DNA of 64,000 nucleotides from Castor canadensis (GCF_047511655.1 NC_133400.1:6778001-6842000); one strand, 5' to 3'. Counted from the stretch's first letter, positions 12,328 to 23,400 are shown. Numbers and translations are program-made. Notes: a model not told the origin generated them from the letters alone.

Positions 12328-12648
12328 GCTTTGTCACTGATGGGAACGCCAAGCTGGTTGGCAGTGCCCACATTCGCCAAGTGAGGGTCCGGGAAAGCTC
12401 TTGCCCTCTTGCCTCTTGGCTTCTTTTGATGGATGCCGTGCACCATATTCTCTGGATGTGGAAGACTTGGCAGATTATGGGGAGGGTTGGAATGCCTCCA
12501 CCCTCAATAACAGCAGTGGCTTTCCCCAGGCTTGGCAGTACCAAAGCCAGAGCCAACGTCAAGGTTATCCCATGTGGGGCAAACTCACTGTGTATGGGGG
12601 AGGAGGCTATGTCGTCCCCTTGGGGACTGATCGCCAAAGTGCATCAAG
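12328..12648 (+). pseudogene. PKD1L2: PKD1L2 exon I (polycystin TOP domain), -1 frameshift
   Basis: The acceptor is tcatctttag and the donor gtaatg. The exon has 321 bases, while entry phase 1 and exit phase 2 require 322. The first part reads FVTDGNAKLVGSAHIRQVRV in the incoming frame. From about 12422 the family sequence (FDGCRAPYSLDVEDLADYGE, then YGGGGYVVPLG) continues one base earlier. A one-base deletion therefore lies between about 12405 and 12428. Continuing in the incoming frame gives TGA at 13601-13603 in the next exon. Confidence 0.9.
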
Positions 12649-12849
12649 GTAATGCTGACTCTATTCTTTTGCAGCTGAGTAAAGACATTTGCTATAGTAC
12701 GTGTTGGATTAGATCATGCAGCCTTCAAAATAGAGCTGGGCCAAGTTCATTTATGTCACTGTGGAAGGGGCTGGAACATTCAGATTGAATTTTCAGGTCT
12801 CTGGAAACTTCATTCCCAGAGTTGGAAGGGAAGTTCCTCTCCAGCTAGT

Positions 12850-12851
<2 letters not shown>

Positions 12852-12885
<34 letters not shown>
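12852..12885. repeat. (CA)n microsatellite
   Basis: A pure CA tract of about 34 bases. Confidence 0.95.
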
Positions 12886-12886
<1 letters not shown>

Positions 12887-12894
12887 TCCATTTT

Positions 12895-13020
12895 CTCCTC
12901 ACAACGATCTGGAGGTGCTGTTGCTAACACCATCATAGATGAGGAAACCAAGGCATGGAGAAGTTATTAGCTTGCCCAAGAGACAGCCAGGGTTTGAGCC
13001 CAGGTCCCTCTGCCACCACC
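12895..13020 (-). repeat. MIR element
   Basis: It reads agatgaggaaaccaaggcat, attagcttgcccaagagaca and ggtttgagcccaggtc. Confidence 0.75.
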
Positions 13021-13559
13021 AGGACACATGCTTTTTCCACCATGTCAACCTGTCAGATCTCAGGAGCTGGTCTCGTGGGAGCTGCCAACCCAGAAAGGAC
13101 CCTGGCAGCTGCTGCTGCTGCCTACCTAAGCCCCCGATGCTTACGTGGTTCCTCCAACACCACAGTTCTCAGACTTAAAAAGAATTCCACTCCCCTGGAC
13201 AGAGGGCTCACCCAAGCACGTATTCTTAGACCCCAGACCTGGCATTTCTAATGCATCAGTTCTTGGTGGAGTCTGAGAAGCTGTATTTCCAACAAGTTCC
13301 CGGATGCTAGTCTAAGGGCCCTCCCCCCACCCTTTTTGAGAACCTCTGTTCTAACGGCAGGAGACAGTAAGTACCAAAATATCATATCATGCCATGGACT
13401 GGCAAGCTGTGACCACACACAGGAGTAGCTCTAGCAGTCTGGGAGCAGAGTGGAGACAGAAGGACAGGGTTTGAACAGGAAATCTTGCATTGTCCAGGAA
13501 CTGAGGGACGGGGGCACCCGCATGATGGAGAATATCCCAAATGCCCCTCTGCCCCACAG

Positions 13560-13693
13560 AATTCTCCAGTATCTCTTTGACAACACCTGGCTGGACACTC
13601 TGACAAGGGCTGTGTTTGTGGAGTTCACTGTCTACAATGCCAATGTCAACCTGTTTTGCATCGTCACACTCACACTGGAGACCAGCGCTCTGG
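13560..13693 (+). CDS. PKD1L2: PKD1L2 exon J (polycystin TOP domain)
   Basis: The acceptor is ctctgccccacag, with a strong pyrimidine tract, and the donor is gtgagc. The exon encodes [20 protein letters not shown] and [18 protein letters not shown], highly typical of the polycystin extracellular domain. The open frame extends upstream to 13450, but that part lacks a good acceptor. Confidence 0.9.
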
Positions 13694-14281
13694 GTGAGCT
13701 GCCTCGCCTGGACCCCCTCCACTGGGCTGCCTCTCCTGACCCAGCTGGGCCCCACTGTACCCAGGCCAGGATTCCAGGGAAAATAGCTATTTGGGAAGTT
13801 TGAAGGTATGGGTCTTGGTTCACCTTGCTGCTGTGTATCCCCAGCCTCAAAGGCAAGGCACTGAGCTGCCCTAGCTTTGATCCGCTCTTCTCTGGCCTTG
13901 TCACTAAAAAATTATTACAATGGGATTTTTAAAAGGAAAAGACAGGCAAGTGTCTTTAAAAGCAGATTGACTCTTTGGGCATACTGGTCACTAGATAAAC
14001 TGGTCTTCACCTGGAGTAAGTAGACTGCTGTTAACCTGGTGGGTGTGCTCTGGCTGGAGGTGCCATGCACCCCTATGTAGAGGGTTGGGGGGATCTTCCA
14101 CTGCAGCGCCTTTGTCCCTTCTGATGCATCCATCGTCTCTGGCACGTGTCCACGCTTAGTTCCTGGGGTGTCTTCGTCTTCTCTGCCTGCCAGCCCTCAG
14201 AAAAGCTTGAGTCAGGCTACTGTCAGAGGCGGTGGCTCTGAGCAGCAGCTGTGGTGAGCAGAAAGTGCTTTGCTCCCACAG

Positions 14282-14409
14282 GAACCTTCTTCACACACGT
14301 GGCCCTGCAGAACCTGCGCCTGTACCTCTTCACAGACGGCTGGCACCCCTTCGTGGTGGCAGCAGAGCTCATTTACTTCGTCTTCCTCTTCTATTACATG
14401 GTGGTGCAG
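14282..14409 (+). CDS. PKD1L2: PKD1L2 exon K (TOP domain end and helix S2)
   Basis: The acceptor is gctcccacag and the donor gtgagg. It enters in phase 1 and leaves in phase 0. It encodes GTFFTHVALQNLRLYLF, DGWHPFVVAAELIYF and FLFYYMVVQ, the end of the extracellular domain and the second channel helix. No break is seen. Confidence 0.92.
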
Positions 14410-14542
14410 GTGAGGGGGACATGGGACTCCTAAGACTAGGGCCTCTGAGCTTCCCCAGGATTTGTAACCCTGCCAGGGGCCCTCCTGTGTGTTGGGGCAG
14501 TCAGGCCACAGCCTTCTGAATCACCGGGGGCTCCTTTCCCAG

Positions 14543-14702
14543 GGCAAGTTCATGAGGAGGCAGAAGTGGGGCTATTTCTGCAGCAAGTGGAATCTTCTGG
14601 AACTGGTCATCATCCTGGCTAGCTGGAGTGCCCTGGCAGTGTTTGTGAAGAGGGCCATCCTGGCAGAGCGTGACCTCCAGCGCTACTGGGAGCACAGAGG
14701 GG
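14543..14702 (+). CDS. PKD1L2: PKD1L2 exon L (helix S3)
   Basis: The acceptor is tcctttcccag and the donor gtgagt. It leaves in phase 1. It encodes WGYFCSKWNLLELVIILASW and ALAVFVKRAILAERDL, the third channel helix. It ends in a G run (CACAGAGGGG) at the junction where the next frameshift is seen. Confidence 0.9.
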
Positions 14703-15094
14703 GTGAGTGGTTGCCTCTCAGCATCTCTGCCCCTGCTGGTCCTTCTTTCTCCAGCTGTCAGAGGGAGACTCTGGGGACTCTGAAGGCCTTTAGCCTATCA
14801 CAGGCACTCCTAGCAGAAGTAACTGCAGCTACCACCTAGATTTAGGTGTGGGGCCTGGAGCATCCACAATTGGAGAGAATTCTTTAAGGCAAAATATAAT
14901 ACGATCTGCAGGGCCATGCAGCATCGGCTTACGTTCCCCCCAGTCTTTGGGAAGAGCTTTTGCAAGGAGTAGTTCCCCAGTAAGCCTGCCTCTGCTACCA
15001 TGTGTCAAGTATCCTCTGTGTGTTAGGCAGGGCACATTAACTTGAAAGCCCTAGCACAGAGTGGATATATGTCTGATGTATTCGTATGACACTG

Positions 15095-15215
15095 AGCCAC
15101 CGACGAGGGCAGATGTTATCATTGCCCGTCTAACAGGGAAATTCAGGCTCAGAGAGGTCATGGGACCCACAAGGCTGCGCGACTTGAAGGTGGCAAAGAA
15201 GTAATTTAAGTGGAG
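15095..15215 (-). repeat. MIR element
   Basis: It reads gggaaattcaggctcagaga and ggtcatgggacccacaaggc. Confidence 0.65.
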
Positions 15216-15362
15216 TTTGTGTGGTTCCAGGATTGAATGGCTTTTACTTGGATAATTGCGTTTCTTGTCTCACTCTTTTTAAATGTTATATCTAACCTTT
15301 ATTAAGTTATTACTGGAAGTTTCAGGTTGTCATAAAAATGCCAGTTTAAGAGCACTTTCTCT

Positions 15363-15580
15363 GCTGGGCACCGGTGGCTCACGGAGGCTGAGATTAGGAG
15401 GATCACTGTTTGAGGCCAGCCCAGGCACATAGTTCACGAGACCCCATTTCCAAAAATAACCAGAGCATATGGACTGGAGGCGTGGATCAAATGGTAGAGT
15501 GCTTCCTTTGTAAGAGCGAAGCTTTGAGTTCAAACCCCACTTCCACCAAAAAAGTAAATCAAATAATAATAATAAAAGCA
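15363..15580 (+). repeat. Dimeric SINE
   Basis: The left half is ctgggcaccggtggctcacg, with a deletion after it. The right half contains ttgagttcaaaccccacttc and an A-rich tail. Confidence 0.85.
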
Positions 15581-16004
15581 CTTTCTCACCTACTTTAATC
15601 CTCCTGAGACCACTAAGAGAGGACATCATCATCACCCTTAATGTAAATGAGGACATCATCTGTTATGAGGCTCAGAGGGGTTGTTTGCGCAATGTCCACA
15701 GCAAGCAAATGCAGGACTCAGAATTTGAGCTCCATTCCCAACCTCCACTCTAACATGGCCTCATCCATTCAACAAACCAGCAGTGAGCTCTGCTTTGCGC
15801 TACACCCACGTTCTCAAACCAAACATGTGACAAAAACTCTACCCTCTGTGAAGGCGTTTAAGCAGCACTTCTGTTTTCATTCAAGCTGATGGCGAACTGA
15901 TGCAAAAGTTATTTCTAAAACTTAAAGGTACAAGTTCTTTAGCTCTAGAAGTGGTCAACAAAGAACAAGGGGGATGGGGAGCAAATTCAGCCCTGCTTTT
16001 GTAA

Positions 16005-16380
16005 AGAAAGTTTTTTTTTGTTTTGTTTTGTCTTTTGTTTTTTGCGGTGCTGGGGCTTGAACTCAGGACCTGCACTTTGAGCCACTCCACCAGCCCTTTT
16101 TTATGATGAGTCTTTTCGAGATAGGCTCTTGCAAACTATTTGCCTAGGCTGGCTTTGAACCTCGATTGTCCTAATCTCTGAATCCTGAGTAGCTAGGATT
16201 ACAGGTGTGAGCTACCAGTGCCCAGCTAATAATTTTTTTTTATTTGTTTGGTTTTTGGTTTTGGTTTTCTGAGATAAGAGTCTCACTGTGTAGCCCAGAA
16301 TGGCCTCAAACTCCCCCATCTTTCTACCTCAGCCTCCCCAGTGCTGGGATTACAGATGTGAACCACCACACCCAGCTGTA
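16005..16380 (-). repeat. Dimeric SINE plus B1-like SINE
   Basis: The dimer spans 16005-16228 (ggggcttgaactcaggacct, gtagctaggattacaggtgt). The B1-like element spans 16229-16380 (gtctcactgtgtagcccaga, gtgctgggattacagatgtg). Confidence 0.85.
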
Positions 16381-16827
16381 AGTAGAGTTTTCCTGTAACA
16401 CTGACACACGCATTTGCTCACATAATGTGTGCTGCTTTCCCACTACCATGGCAGCATTGAGTCATTGTGACAGAGCCCATCTGGGCTACACAGCCTCCAG
16501 TGTGGACTCCCTGGCCCTGTACAGAGAAAGTTTGTCGGCCTAGAGAACAAAGCTCTAGGAAGGAACAATGCCGAGTTCGTTGTAGGTCACCCAGGAGTGA
16601 GGTCATTGACCACAAGTTGTGACCATCACTCTGTCCTCCACTGGTCATGCTGGGATTCTGCAAAATGATCGAAGACATGTTTCATCCTTTACATCCATGC
16701 AGGTGGTCTTATTTGTGTGGGTTGAAAACAATTTCACAGCTGAGACTTCTTTTTTTATACTGAATGTCATGTCAGAAAACATAAACAAAAGCTACCAGTG
16801 TAACAGAAACCTGAGAATAGTTTGAAC

Positions 16828-17128
16828 TCTTTTTTTTTTTTTTTTGGTGTGCTGGGGAATTGAACCCTGAAACCGAGGGACTCAACCCATGCTTGCTCTA
16901 CCACCGAGCACACCTGGAAAACCCAAGTGCATTCAAGTTTGAAACTTCTCTTAGAACCCTCAGTTGAATTTGATTAATTTATTAACCAAAGTTTTGTTTT
17001 TATTTCAGAAACTTGTAAATTTCATTTTGTTGTTAGAATAGATAAGCTGTTTTTACAGCCAGGACCTGATGAAACCCAGGGCCTTGATACATGGTAAGCA
17101 CACATTCTACCACTGTACACCCCAACCC
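16828..17128 (-). repeat. Two ID-like SINEs
   Basis: The copies are at 16828-16916 (ttgctctaccaccgagcaca) and about 17055-17128 (catggtaagcacacattcta). The second is old and lacks a clear tail. Confidence 0.6.
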
Positions 17129-17824
17129 AGGTCCTGAATTTAATTAAACACTTTTCAAGACAAATGATTTGCTTCCTGGCTCCATAATCCAGGGTTCTCA
17201 GCCTTGGCCCTCAGTAGGATCAAGGAGGGGGAAGAATGAATCCTGCTATCCTGGCTCTTCCCAGACCCACTTGTTCCGTGTTGGGAGGTAGTCCCCCCCT
17301 GGTATTTCAATGTTCCCTGTGCTATTTTAATATGTAGTCAAGGTTGAGACCGTGTTTCAGTGAAAGCCAATTGCCTCCATAAGGGAGGGCACACAGATTG
17401 TTGTTGTTTCCACACATTGAGCAATAAAATTGCATGAGCGGGTTAAGTATTTTAAGAGACCTAAGAAGGGCTGCAGGAGCCCATAGCAGCTATGCATTCC
17501 AGCAACTCCTATCTGCTTGAAGAGGAGGGAGGCTCTGGAAGGCCAGAGACTTAGGTAGCAGCATGGTTCTCACTCAGGCCTGGCCAGGACCTGAGGTGGC
17601 AAAACTAGTCCACACATCTGCTCCCTAAGCGTGGCTCTGCTGAGCGCTGTCCTCAGTGGCATCTAAGAGCTCAGAGAATGTAAGGGAAAGCTCTCAGCGG
17701 GGGAAGGCAGGCTCTCATTAACCTGTTCAGAAAGGCTTCTTCAGTAACATGACTGTAAGGCTGACCTGAAAAAACATGTCCACATACAACTTTAAACTAG
17801 AAAAACAGATTTAAAAGAGTTTGA

Positions 17825-17955
17825 GTCATACCAGGCATGGTGGCTTACATCTGTAATCCAAGCACTTGGGAAGCTGAGGCAGGAGGACCATTTGAGCCCA
17901 GGAGTTTGAGTGCAACTTGGGCACCATAGTGAGACCCCATCTCAAAATAACAGCA
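17825..17955 (+). repeat. B1-like SINE
   Basis: It reads caggcatggtggcttacatc and cagtgagaccccatct-like 3' sequence at 17925-17950. Confidence 0.8.
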
Positions 17956-18054
17956 TTTAAATATATCATTATCAACCCCATTGTCACCTTTCATCCCTGT
18001 CATCATCGTTAAAACCACATATTGGTTGGTCTATTTCCTAGAAGAATACATGTA

Positions 18055-18300
18055 GGACGAGGGGTGTAGCTCAAGTGGTAGAAGCCTTGCCTAGCAAGCC
18101 CGAGGTCCTGGGTTCTAATCCCTAGTACTACAAACATACACATGCATATGTATATACATACACACACAGAAACATGCACACACATATGTGTGCATAATTA
18201 TTTATATCTTCAACATTTATACATTAAAGCATATGTTGTTTGGTCTACTTTCTTAGCAGGATATACATCTATTCATACATATATGCATATGTGTGTGTAA
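18055..18300 (+). repeat. ID-like SINE with CA/TA-rich tail
   Basis: The monomer at 18055-18130 (ttgcctagcaagcccgaggt) is followed by imperfect catacacatg/tatgtgtg repeats to about 18300. Confidence 0.7.
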
Positions 18301-18307
18301 TTCTTTA

Positions 18308-18620
18308 TAGTGGACCCTTGGTATCTACAGGTATATGGTTCCAAAGAGACCGCCATTGAGGAAAAATCGTGACTGCTCAGGATGCACAGAGTTCACTACT
18401 GTAAAAGTACTCAAATTTGTCTCTTCCGTATGTACAGTAGATCTGAACATCCGAACAGGCATAACATGAAACTGCATGGAGTAGGCTTCATTACTGCCAT
18501 AAATATTGTAGTGCATATTAATCCCAGCCTCCAAAAACTAGATCTTATTTCATGCTGCTCATCTCAAATACTGTGGATGCTTGATTCATTTCCCATGGGG
18601 AAAGACATGCTGCCTTTAAA
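18308..18620 (+). repeat. Tigger-like DNA transposon fragment
   Basis: The string agtggacccttggtatctac with a following ggttccaa resembles the start of a Tigger-type (mariner superfamily) non-autonomous element. It is old, so the family call is tentative. Confidence 0.45.
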
Positions 18621-18869
18621 CAAATCTCAAAATTTCACTTTATCACTTCAGTTAAGCACACTAAGTGCCCCTGTTTGGCTTGGAAGGTATTTTGGGCCCC
18701 ATTTACTTTTTCACAAAAAAAGTAGGCATATTTTCACAAAATGAAGGGCAGGGAAGCCCTCAGCAGAGCACATGATTTAAACACAACTGACAATATCATG
18801 GGACTGACTGAGAGCTTCTCCCATCCACTGAGCTACAGAATGCATGGGCAGGAATTTAACGTTTTTGTT

Positions 18870-19200
18870 TTTGAAATTTCTTTCTTTTTTCTTTTATTAT
18901 TAATATGTGCATACAAGGCTTGGTTCATTTCTCCCCCCTGCCCCCACCCCCTCCCTTACCACCCACTCCGCCCCCTCCCTCTCCCCCCCCAATACCCAGC
19001 AGAAACTATTTTGCCCTTATCTCTAATTTTGTTGTAGAGAGAGTATAAGCAATAATAGGAAGGAACAAGGGTTTTTGCTGGTTGAGATAAGGATAGCTAT
19101 ACAGGGAGTTGACTCACATTGATTTCCTGTGCGTGTGTGTTACCTTCTAGGTTAATTCTTTTTGATCTAACCTTTTCTCTACTTCCTGAATTAATTTCTT
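18870..19200 (-). mobile_element. L1 3' end, 5'-truncated
   Basis: It starts with the reverse of an A-rich tail, then a C-rich block (18932-18990) that is the complement of the L1 G-rich 3' UTR. It then gives aaactattttgcccttatct and ctctaattttgttgtagaga. The same sequence in the other orientation is at 37296-37520. Confidence 0.75.
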
Positions 19201-19339
19201 TTATTATTTATTTATTTTTTCATGTGCTTCGTTAAAACTGGGTGTAATAAATCCATGAACAAGGTGGTCTTACATAATTAATCACATTTAATATGCCTAT
19301 ATTACAATTATATTATTTATAGAAGTTTATATCTATGAC

Positions 19340-19425
19340 TTTTATTTTTGGTCCTGCAGATGAACCCAGGGCCTTGCACCATGTACTCTACCACTGGGCT
19401 AGAACCTCGACCCCCTAATTCATAG
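19340..19425 (-). repeat. ID-like SINE
   Basis: It reads cccagggccttgcaccatgt and actctaccactgggctagaa. Confidence 0.65.
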
Positions 19426-19689
19426 CGTTTATATATTATATATTAATGGTTATTGCTATATTATATAAAATTATATATGTATTAAATGCTTCTACAAACT
19501 TGAGATCATATATTTCAATAACTTATTTTTCTCCTTCATGTCAATGTAGTCTATGTCATTTTTAATGTCACAGTAATATTAAGACTATTTTGACGTTCAA
19601 AGTAACTAGAGTAGAATGAAGGGCAAGGTGTGATATTGGAGAGAACCTGGGCTTAAAAAATCAGATACACCTGGATCCAACTCATTCTT

Positions 19690-19800
19690 CTACTCACAAG
19701 TTGTGTTCCCAGTACACTAACTGTGTAACTTTGTATCAACTCTCGTCCTTATCTATGAAATGGAGATAGCAGGACTCACTTCATCTTGAAGTTAAAATGA
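19690..19800 (+). repeat. MIR element (degraded)
   Basis: The pieces taactgtgtaactttgtatc and ccttatctatgaaatggaga follow the forward MIR order. Confidence 0.55.
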
Positions 19801-19869
19801 GACATCTAATAATGTCTTCACTTAGCACAATTGGATTGTTTTTCCACCCTTCCTTTAAACAGAAGGGAA

Positions 19870-20080
19870 ACAGGCGCCAGTGGCTCACCCCTGTAATCCT
19901 AGCTACTCAGGAGGCAGAGATCAGGAGGACTGAGTCTTGAAGCCAGCTCAGGCAAATAGTTTGTGAGACCCTCTCTTGAAAAAGCCCGTCACAAAAAAGG
20001 GCTGGTGGTGACTCAAGGTGTAGACCTTGAGTTCAAGCCCCACTAGTGCAAAAAAAAAAAAAGAAAGAAAGAAAAGAAAA
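19870..20080 (+). repeat. Dimeric SINE
   Basis: It is complete: caggcgccagtggctcaccc, ctgtaatcctagctactcag, ttgagttcaagccccactag, then an A-rich tail. Confidence 0.9.
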
Positions 20081-20302
20081 CAACAACTAAAAAACAAACA
20101 AAAAGCCATAAGGAAAGCTGTGAACATACACTCAGACAAGTGTGCAGTGGGCGTGGCACCTAGTGACCCCAAAGCAGGGAGGCTCACAGAAGTACCTTCC
20201 CTCCATCTTCTTGACCCTGACATGCTTCCTCCTTCACTATTCTTCCACATTAATCAAGCCTAGTTAAAGGCCCTATGAATAAGTTGCTGAGTCCTTAAGA
20301 CC

Positions 20303-20522
20303 CCATCATCACGATTTCCATCACCACCAAAATCACCTCTCTTCCCCATCATTACTGTCACCACCTTCAACATCACCATCACTATCACTTGCATCCCCAT
20401 CATCCCCATCACACCCGGTAACATCTTCATCGCTGTCATCCACATCCCCATCCTCATCACTCTCATTATTCTCATCACCATCTTCGTGTCACCACCGTCA
20501 TCATCACCATTACCGTCATCTC
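20303..20522. repeat. Imperfect (CAT/CAC)n tract
   Basis: Degenerate atc/acc triplet repeats run for about 220 bases and end about 170 bases before PKD1L2 exon M. Confidence 0.9.
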
Positions 20523-20695
20523 CTAGCTGGGGATCTGGGACCACTTTGTCTTCTAGGCCTGCTTCTGGACATTATGGCTTCTGCGATCATGGCAAGTCTA
20601 GTCCTGCATCCTGGGACAGTGAGAAAGCAAATGCATCCAGATGGACTCCAGCTGTAAAGCCCTGGTCTCTGAGCCTTCCCCTTTTGGTCCCACAG

Positions 20696-20906
20696 GGGGG
20701 TCAGTTTCAGTGAGACAGCAGCAGCTGACGCTGCCCTTGGATACATCACTGCCTTCCTGGTCCTCCTGTCCACGGTGAAGCTTTGGCATCTTCTCAGGTT
20801 GAATCCCAAGATGAGCATGATCACATCATCCCTGCGCCGTGCCTGGGGCGACATTTCAGGCTTTATTACCGTCATCCTTGTCATGCTCCTGGCTTATTCC
20901 ATTGCG
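20696..20906 (+). pseudogene. PKD1L2: PKD1L2 exon M (helices S4-S5), -1 in G run
   Basis: The acceptor is ttggtcccacag and the donor gtgagt. The family frame (VSFSETAAADAALGYI, VLLSTVKLWHLLRLNPK, RRAWGDISGFITVILV) starts at 20697. Exon L leaves one base, so two bases are needed before a codon; joined as written, the frame is off by one and hits TGA. One G is missing from the run at 20696-20700. This lesion alone could be a homopolymer sequencing error. Confidence 0.85.
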
Positions 20907-21834
20907 GTGAGTGGCTCCTTTGGGCAAATCTCAGGGCCAGCCTCTATGAAGCCAGGGCTACTTGGTGGTATGGAGTGGACAGTTAGGGTTGGGGAAATGC
21001 TGGGAACCTAGGGAGATGGTTCAGTCTGTGTCTTTTAGATGGGAATCTCATGATTTATACACCTCTAATGGCAAAGATGGGGACCGTGGAAGAGTATAAG
21101 TGAAGAGGCATGAAGGATTCCCTTCAGCAGTTACACCTTCCTTGATAGGCCAGTTCTCCAAATGCCCTAATGCCTCAGAAGGCACATGGTTAATTCCTAG
21201 ATGTTTGCAGAGCATGCCCACTGGGTTGGTGTATGAACTGGGCCACAGAGTCCCTGAGTGAGGGCAGAGATGAAGGAGGGGTGGAAATGACCATGGGGTA
21301 CACTTGTGCTTGCCACCCTAGGCATGAGGCATGAACTTGGTAGGGCCTATGCTATTTCATTTGACCCCCATTTTGACATCTATTTGTGACTGGAAAAACA
21401 AACAAACAAAAATGAAAATGAAACCCAGTGTTAAATGTTCAACTCTTTCTTATTATGAGGTAATATGAGAAATAAAGACCCTCTTCTGACCCTTTCCACA
21501 TCCTCACCTCCATCAAAATCCATACCCCCAACTCTGAAACTCAACAAGTCCATGATTTCCTCCACACCCTGGAGCCCACCCACCTTTTGAGTCTTTAGCC
21601 CTGTGTTGACCCTCTCTTCACTTTGACCTCTTCCCATTCTCACCTCAGCCCCATCCAGTCTCTCACTTCCCACCATTCCCTGACCATATATATTTTCCAC
21701 CAGTCTACTATATGTTAGACCCCACTCTACACCTATCCCTCACCCCACTGTACATCCCTACCACCACTGTCCTGAGCTCTCCTTCCATCCCTGGTACCCT
21801 CCATCTTCTTTTCCTACTCTCAGAAAGTGGGGCT

Positions 21835-22035
21835 GGATTAGATGTGATATTGCACTCCTGTAATCCCAACTATTCAGGAGGAGGAGGTAGTGGGATAGCA
21901 GGAGGCTGGCCCCTATCTAAAACAATAAACTAAAGCAAAAAGGACTGGGGCATGGTTCAAATGGCAGAGTGCCTGCCTAGCAAGCATGAGGCCCTGAGTT
22001 CAAACCCTAATTCTGCCAAAAAGAAAAAAGAAACC
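21835..22035 (+). repeat. Dimeric SINE
   Basis: The left half is degraded (ctcctgtaatcccaactatt). The right half is clear: tgcctagcaagcatgaggcc, ctgagttcaaaccctaatt. Confidence 0.75.
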
Positions 22036-22778
22036 GTGTGGGTGCATTGATGGAGTGATGGAGGGTATATGCTGCAAAGGGTGGTTTTTCTGAAAGTCCC
22101 CCGTATGTATGCGTAGCTCATGTGGATTGATTCAGTCCTCCGTCTGCAGTTCAGAGTCATTGCAGTGACCCCTGAGACCAGAAGTCACCACCTCAGAGTT
22201 AAGAGGTTCTGGTTTTCCTCTAACATCACAGCCCTAAGAAAGTCTTGGGGATGGGTGGTGGTGGTGAGGGAAAATGTGGCAGGGAATAGCCCTGTCCAGA
22301 CAAAAGCAGCCCATAGTCCCTCCAGCAGAGTTGGAGCCTCAGAACACTCCGTTCTGTCGTTGCCTCTTTGAGCAGCCATCTGGTGACTGCAGCAGAGGCT
22401 TAGCCCAGAGGAGCTTGGAGAGCTCCTGCAGCTGGTGGGTGCCCACAAGCTGTGATTGCAACCAAGGTCCTGGACAAGGTCATCTGGGAAGATGCTTCCA
22501 GAGCGCGCAACATACATACACTCAGGCACATGTGTGCAGGTTCCAGTGCCCATAGGAGTACACATGCACACTCTCACATAGGCACACATGTGTGGTCTTG
22601 CAACACACAAGGCCATGGAGAGAAACACACACATCACACACCCAACTGGGTGCATATACACACCCATTTCAACAACAGCCAGGCTGAGGAGGTGGCTGAC
22701 ACAGGTCACTGTATGGAAAAGCAGGATTTGAGGCGCTCCACACTGTCTTCCCGTTCATCAGTACTCTTTCCATAACAG

Positions 22779-22933
22779 TTGAACTCAATATTTTAAGTTC
22801 AACTTGGTTGAACTTAAAAGTTCAAGTTGAATTTTAAGTTCAACTTGGTTGGAAACTCCGTTCCTACAAAAGCCTCTCTGATGCGGCAGAAACGCTGATC
22901 AGCCTTCAGCTGGGGATCTTCAACTATGAGGAG
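22779..22933 (+). pseudogene. PKD1L2: PKD1L2 exon N (pore region), 53-bp palindromic insertion
   Basis: The acceptor is ctttccataacag and the donor gtaaga. The exon begins with the expected codons (LNSIF), then TAA at 22794-22796. The family sequence resumes at 22847 with GWKLRSYKSLSDAAETLISL and LGIFNYEE, the pore-loop region. The inserted 22794-22846 (53 bp) is built from direct and inverted copies of nearby sequence, breaks the frame and holds stops in both flanking frames (TAA at 22794 and at 22835). Confidence 0.88.
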
Positions 22934-23400
22934 GTAAGAGGGGGTCTGGACCCGTCTTCATGAAAATTAGAAAATGTGCTTCCCACCCAGCCTCCCTCAT
23001 GTCACTCTCCCCCATCCCACCCCGTGGGTATGTGGCCTGGCAAGCACTGGGCAGCTTTGGACAAGTGAAAATGTTTCTCTCCTTCTAGGGAGCCTGCCCT
23101 GGGGACCCTGCTTGCAGAAGAGCTCCAGGTGTTGGCTGCTCAGGGGAGGGCTGTCCTGGGGTGAGGGGGACTTGTCTCCAACTGGTCATTTCTGGCCAGA
23201 GGCAGCAGTGGGCAGGGGTGCTGCCTGCTCCCTCTCAGTAGAGCTCTTCCTATCTGTTTAGCCCCATGCAATGGGAGCCTTCTTGGCTCCAGGCTCTGCC
23301 CAGCTCTGAATACCCTTCTTGGTTTCCTTCTTGGTGGGGAGGTGGCCACTTGGACATGGACACGGGATACCAGAAATAACTCTGACTTTCTTCCTGTCAG

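Larger units (their letters stand above)
14703..20695 (+). other. PKD1L2: PKD1L2 intron L-M, repeat-filled
   Basis: This 6-kb intron holds the MIR, SINE, L1, DNA-transposon and CAT repeats listed separately. The stretch 17130-17820 is non-repetitive, and I see no exon, RNA gene or other feature in it. Confidence 0.6.

Noticed and set aside
13450-13559. Upstream extension of PKD1L2 exon J
   Set aside because: The frame is open, but the possible acceptors (13478, 13497) are weak or out of phase, while ctctgccccacag before 13560 is strong and gives the exact phase.
15470-15550. tRNA-like sequences (here and in dozens of places)
   Set aside because: They carry the box B-like gttcaaa but sit in SINE copies with A tails and degraded stems, so none is called as a tRNA gene.
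18741-19037. Open frame through a Pro-rich C tract
   Set aside because: The Pro-rich part is the inverted G-rich 3' UTR of an L1.
20260-20544. Met/Asp/Gly-rich minus-strand frame
   Set aside because: It is the translation of the imperfect CAT repeat.
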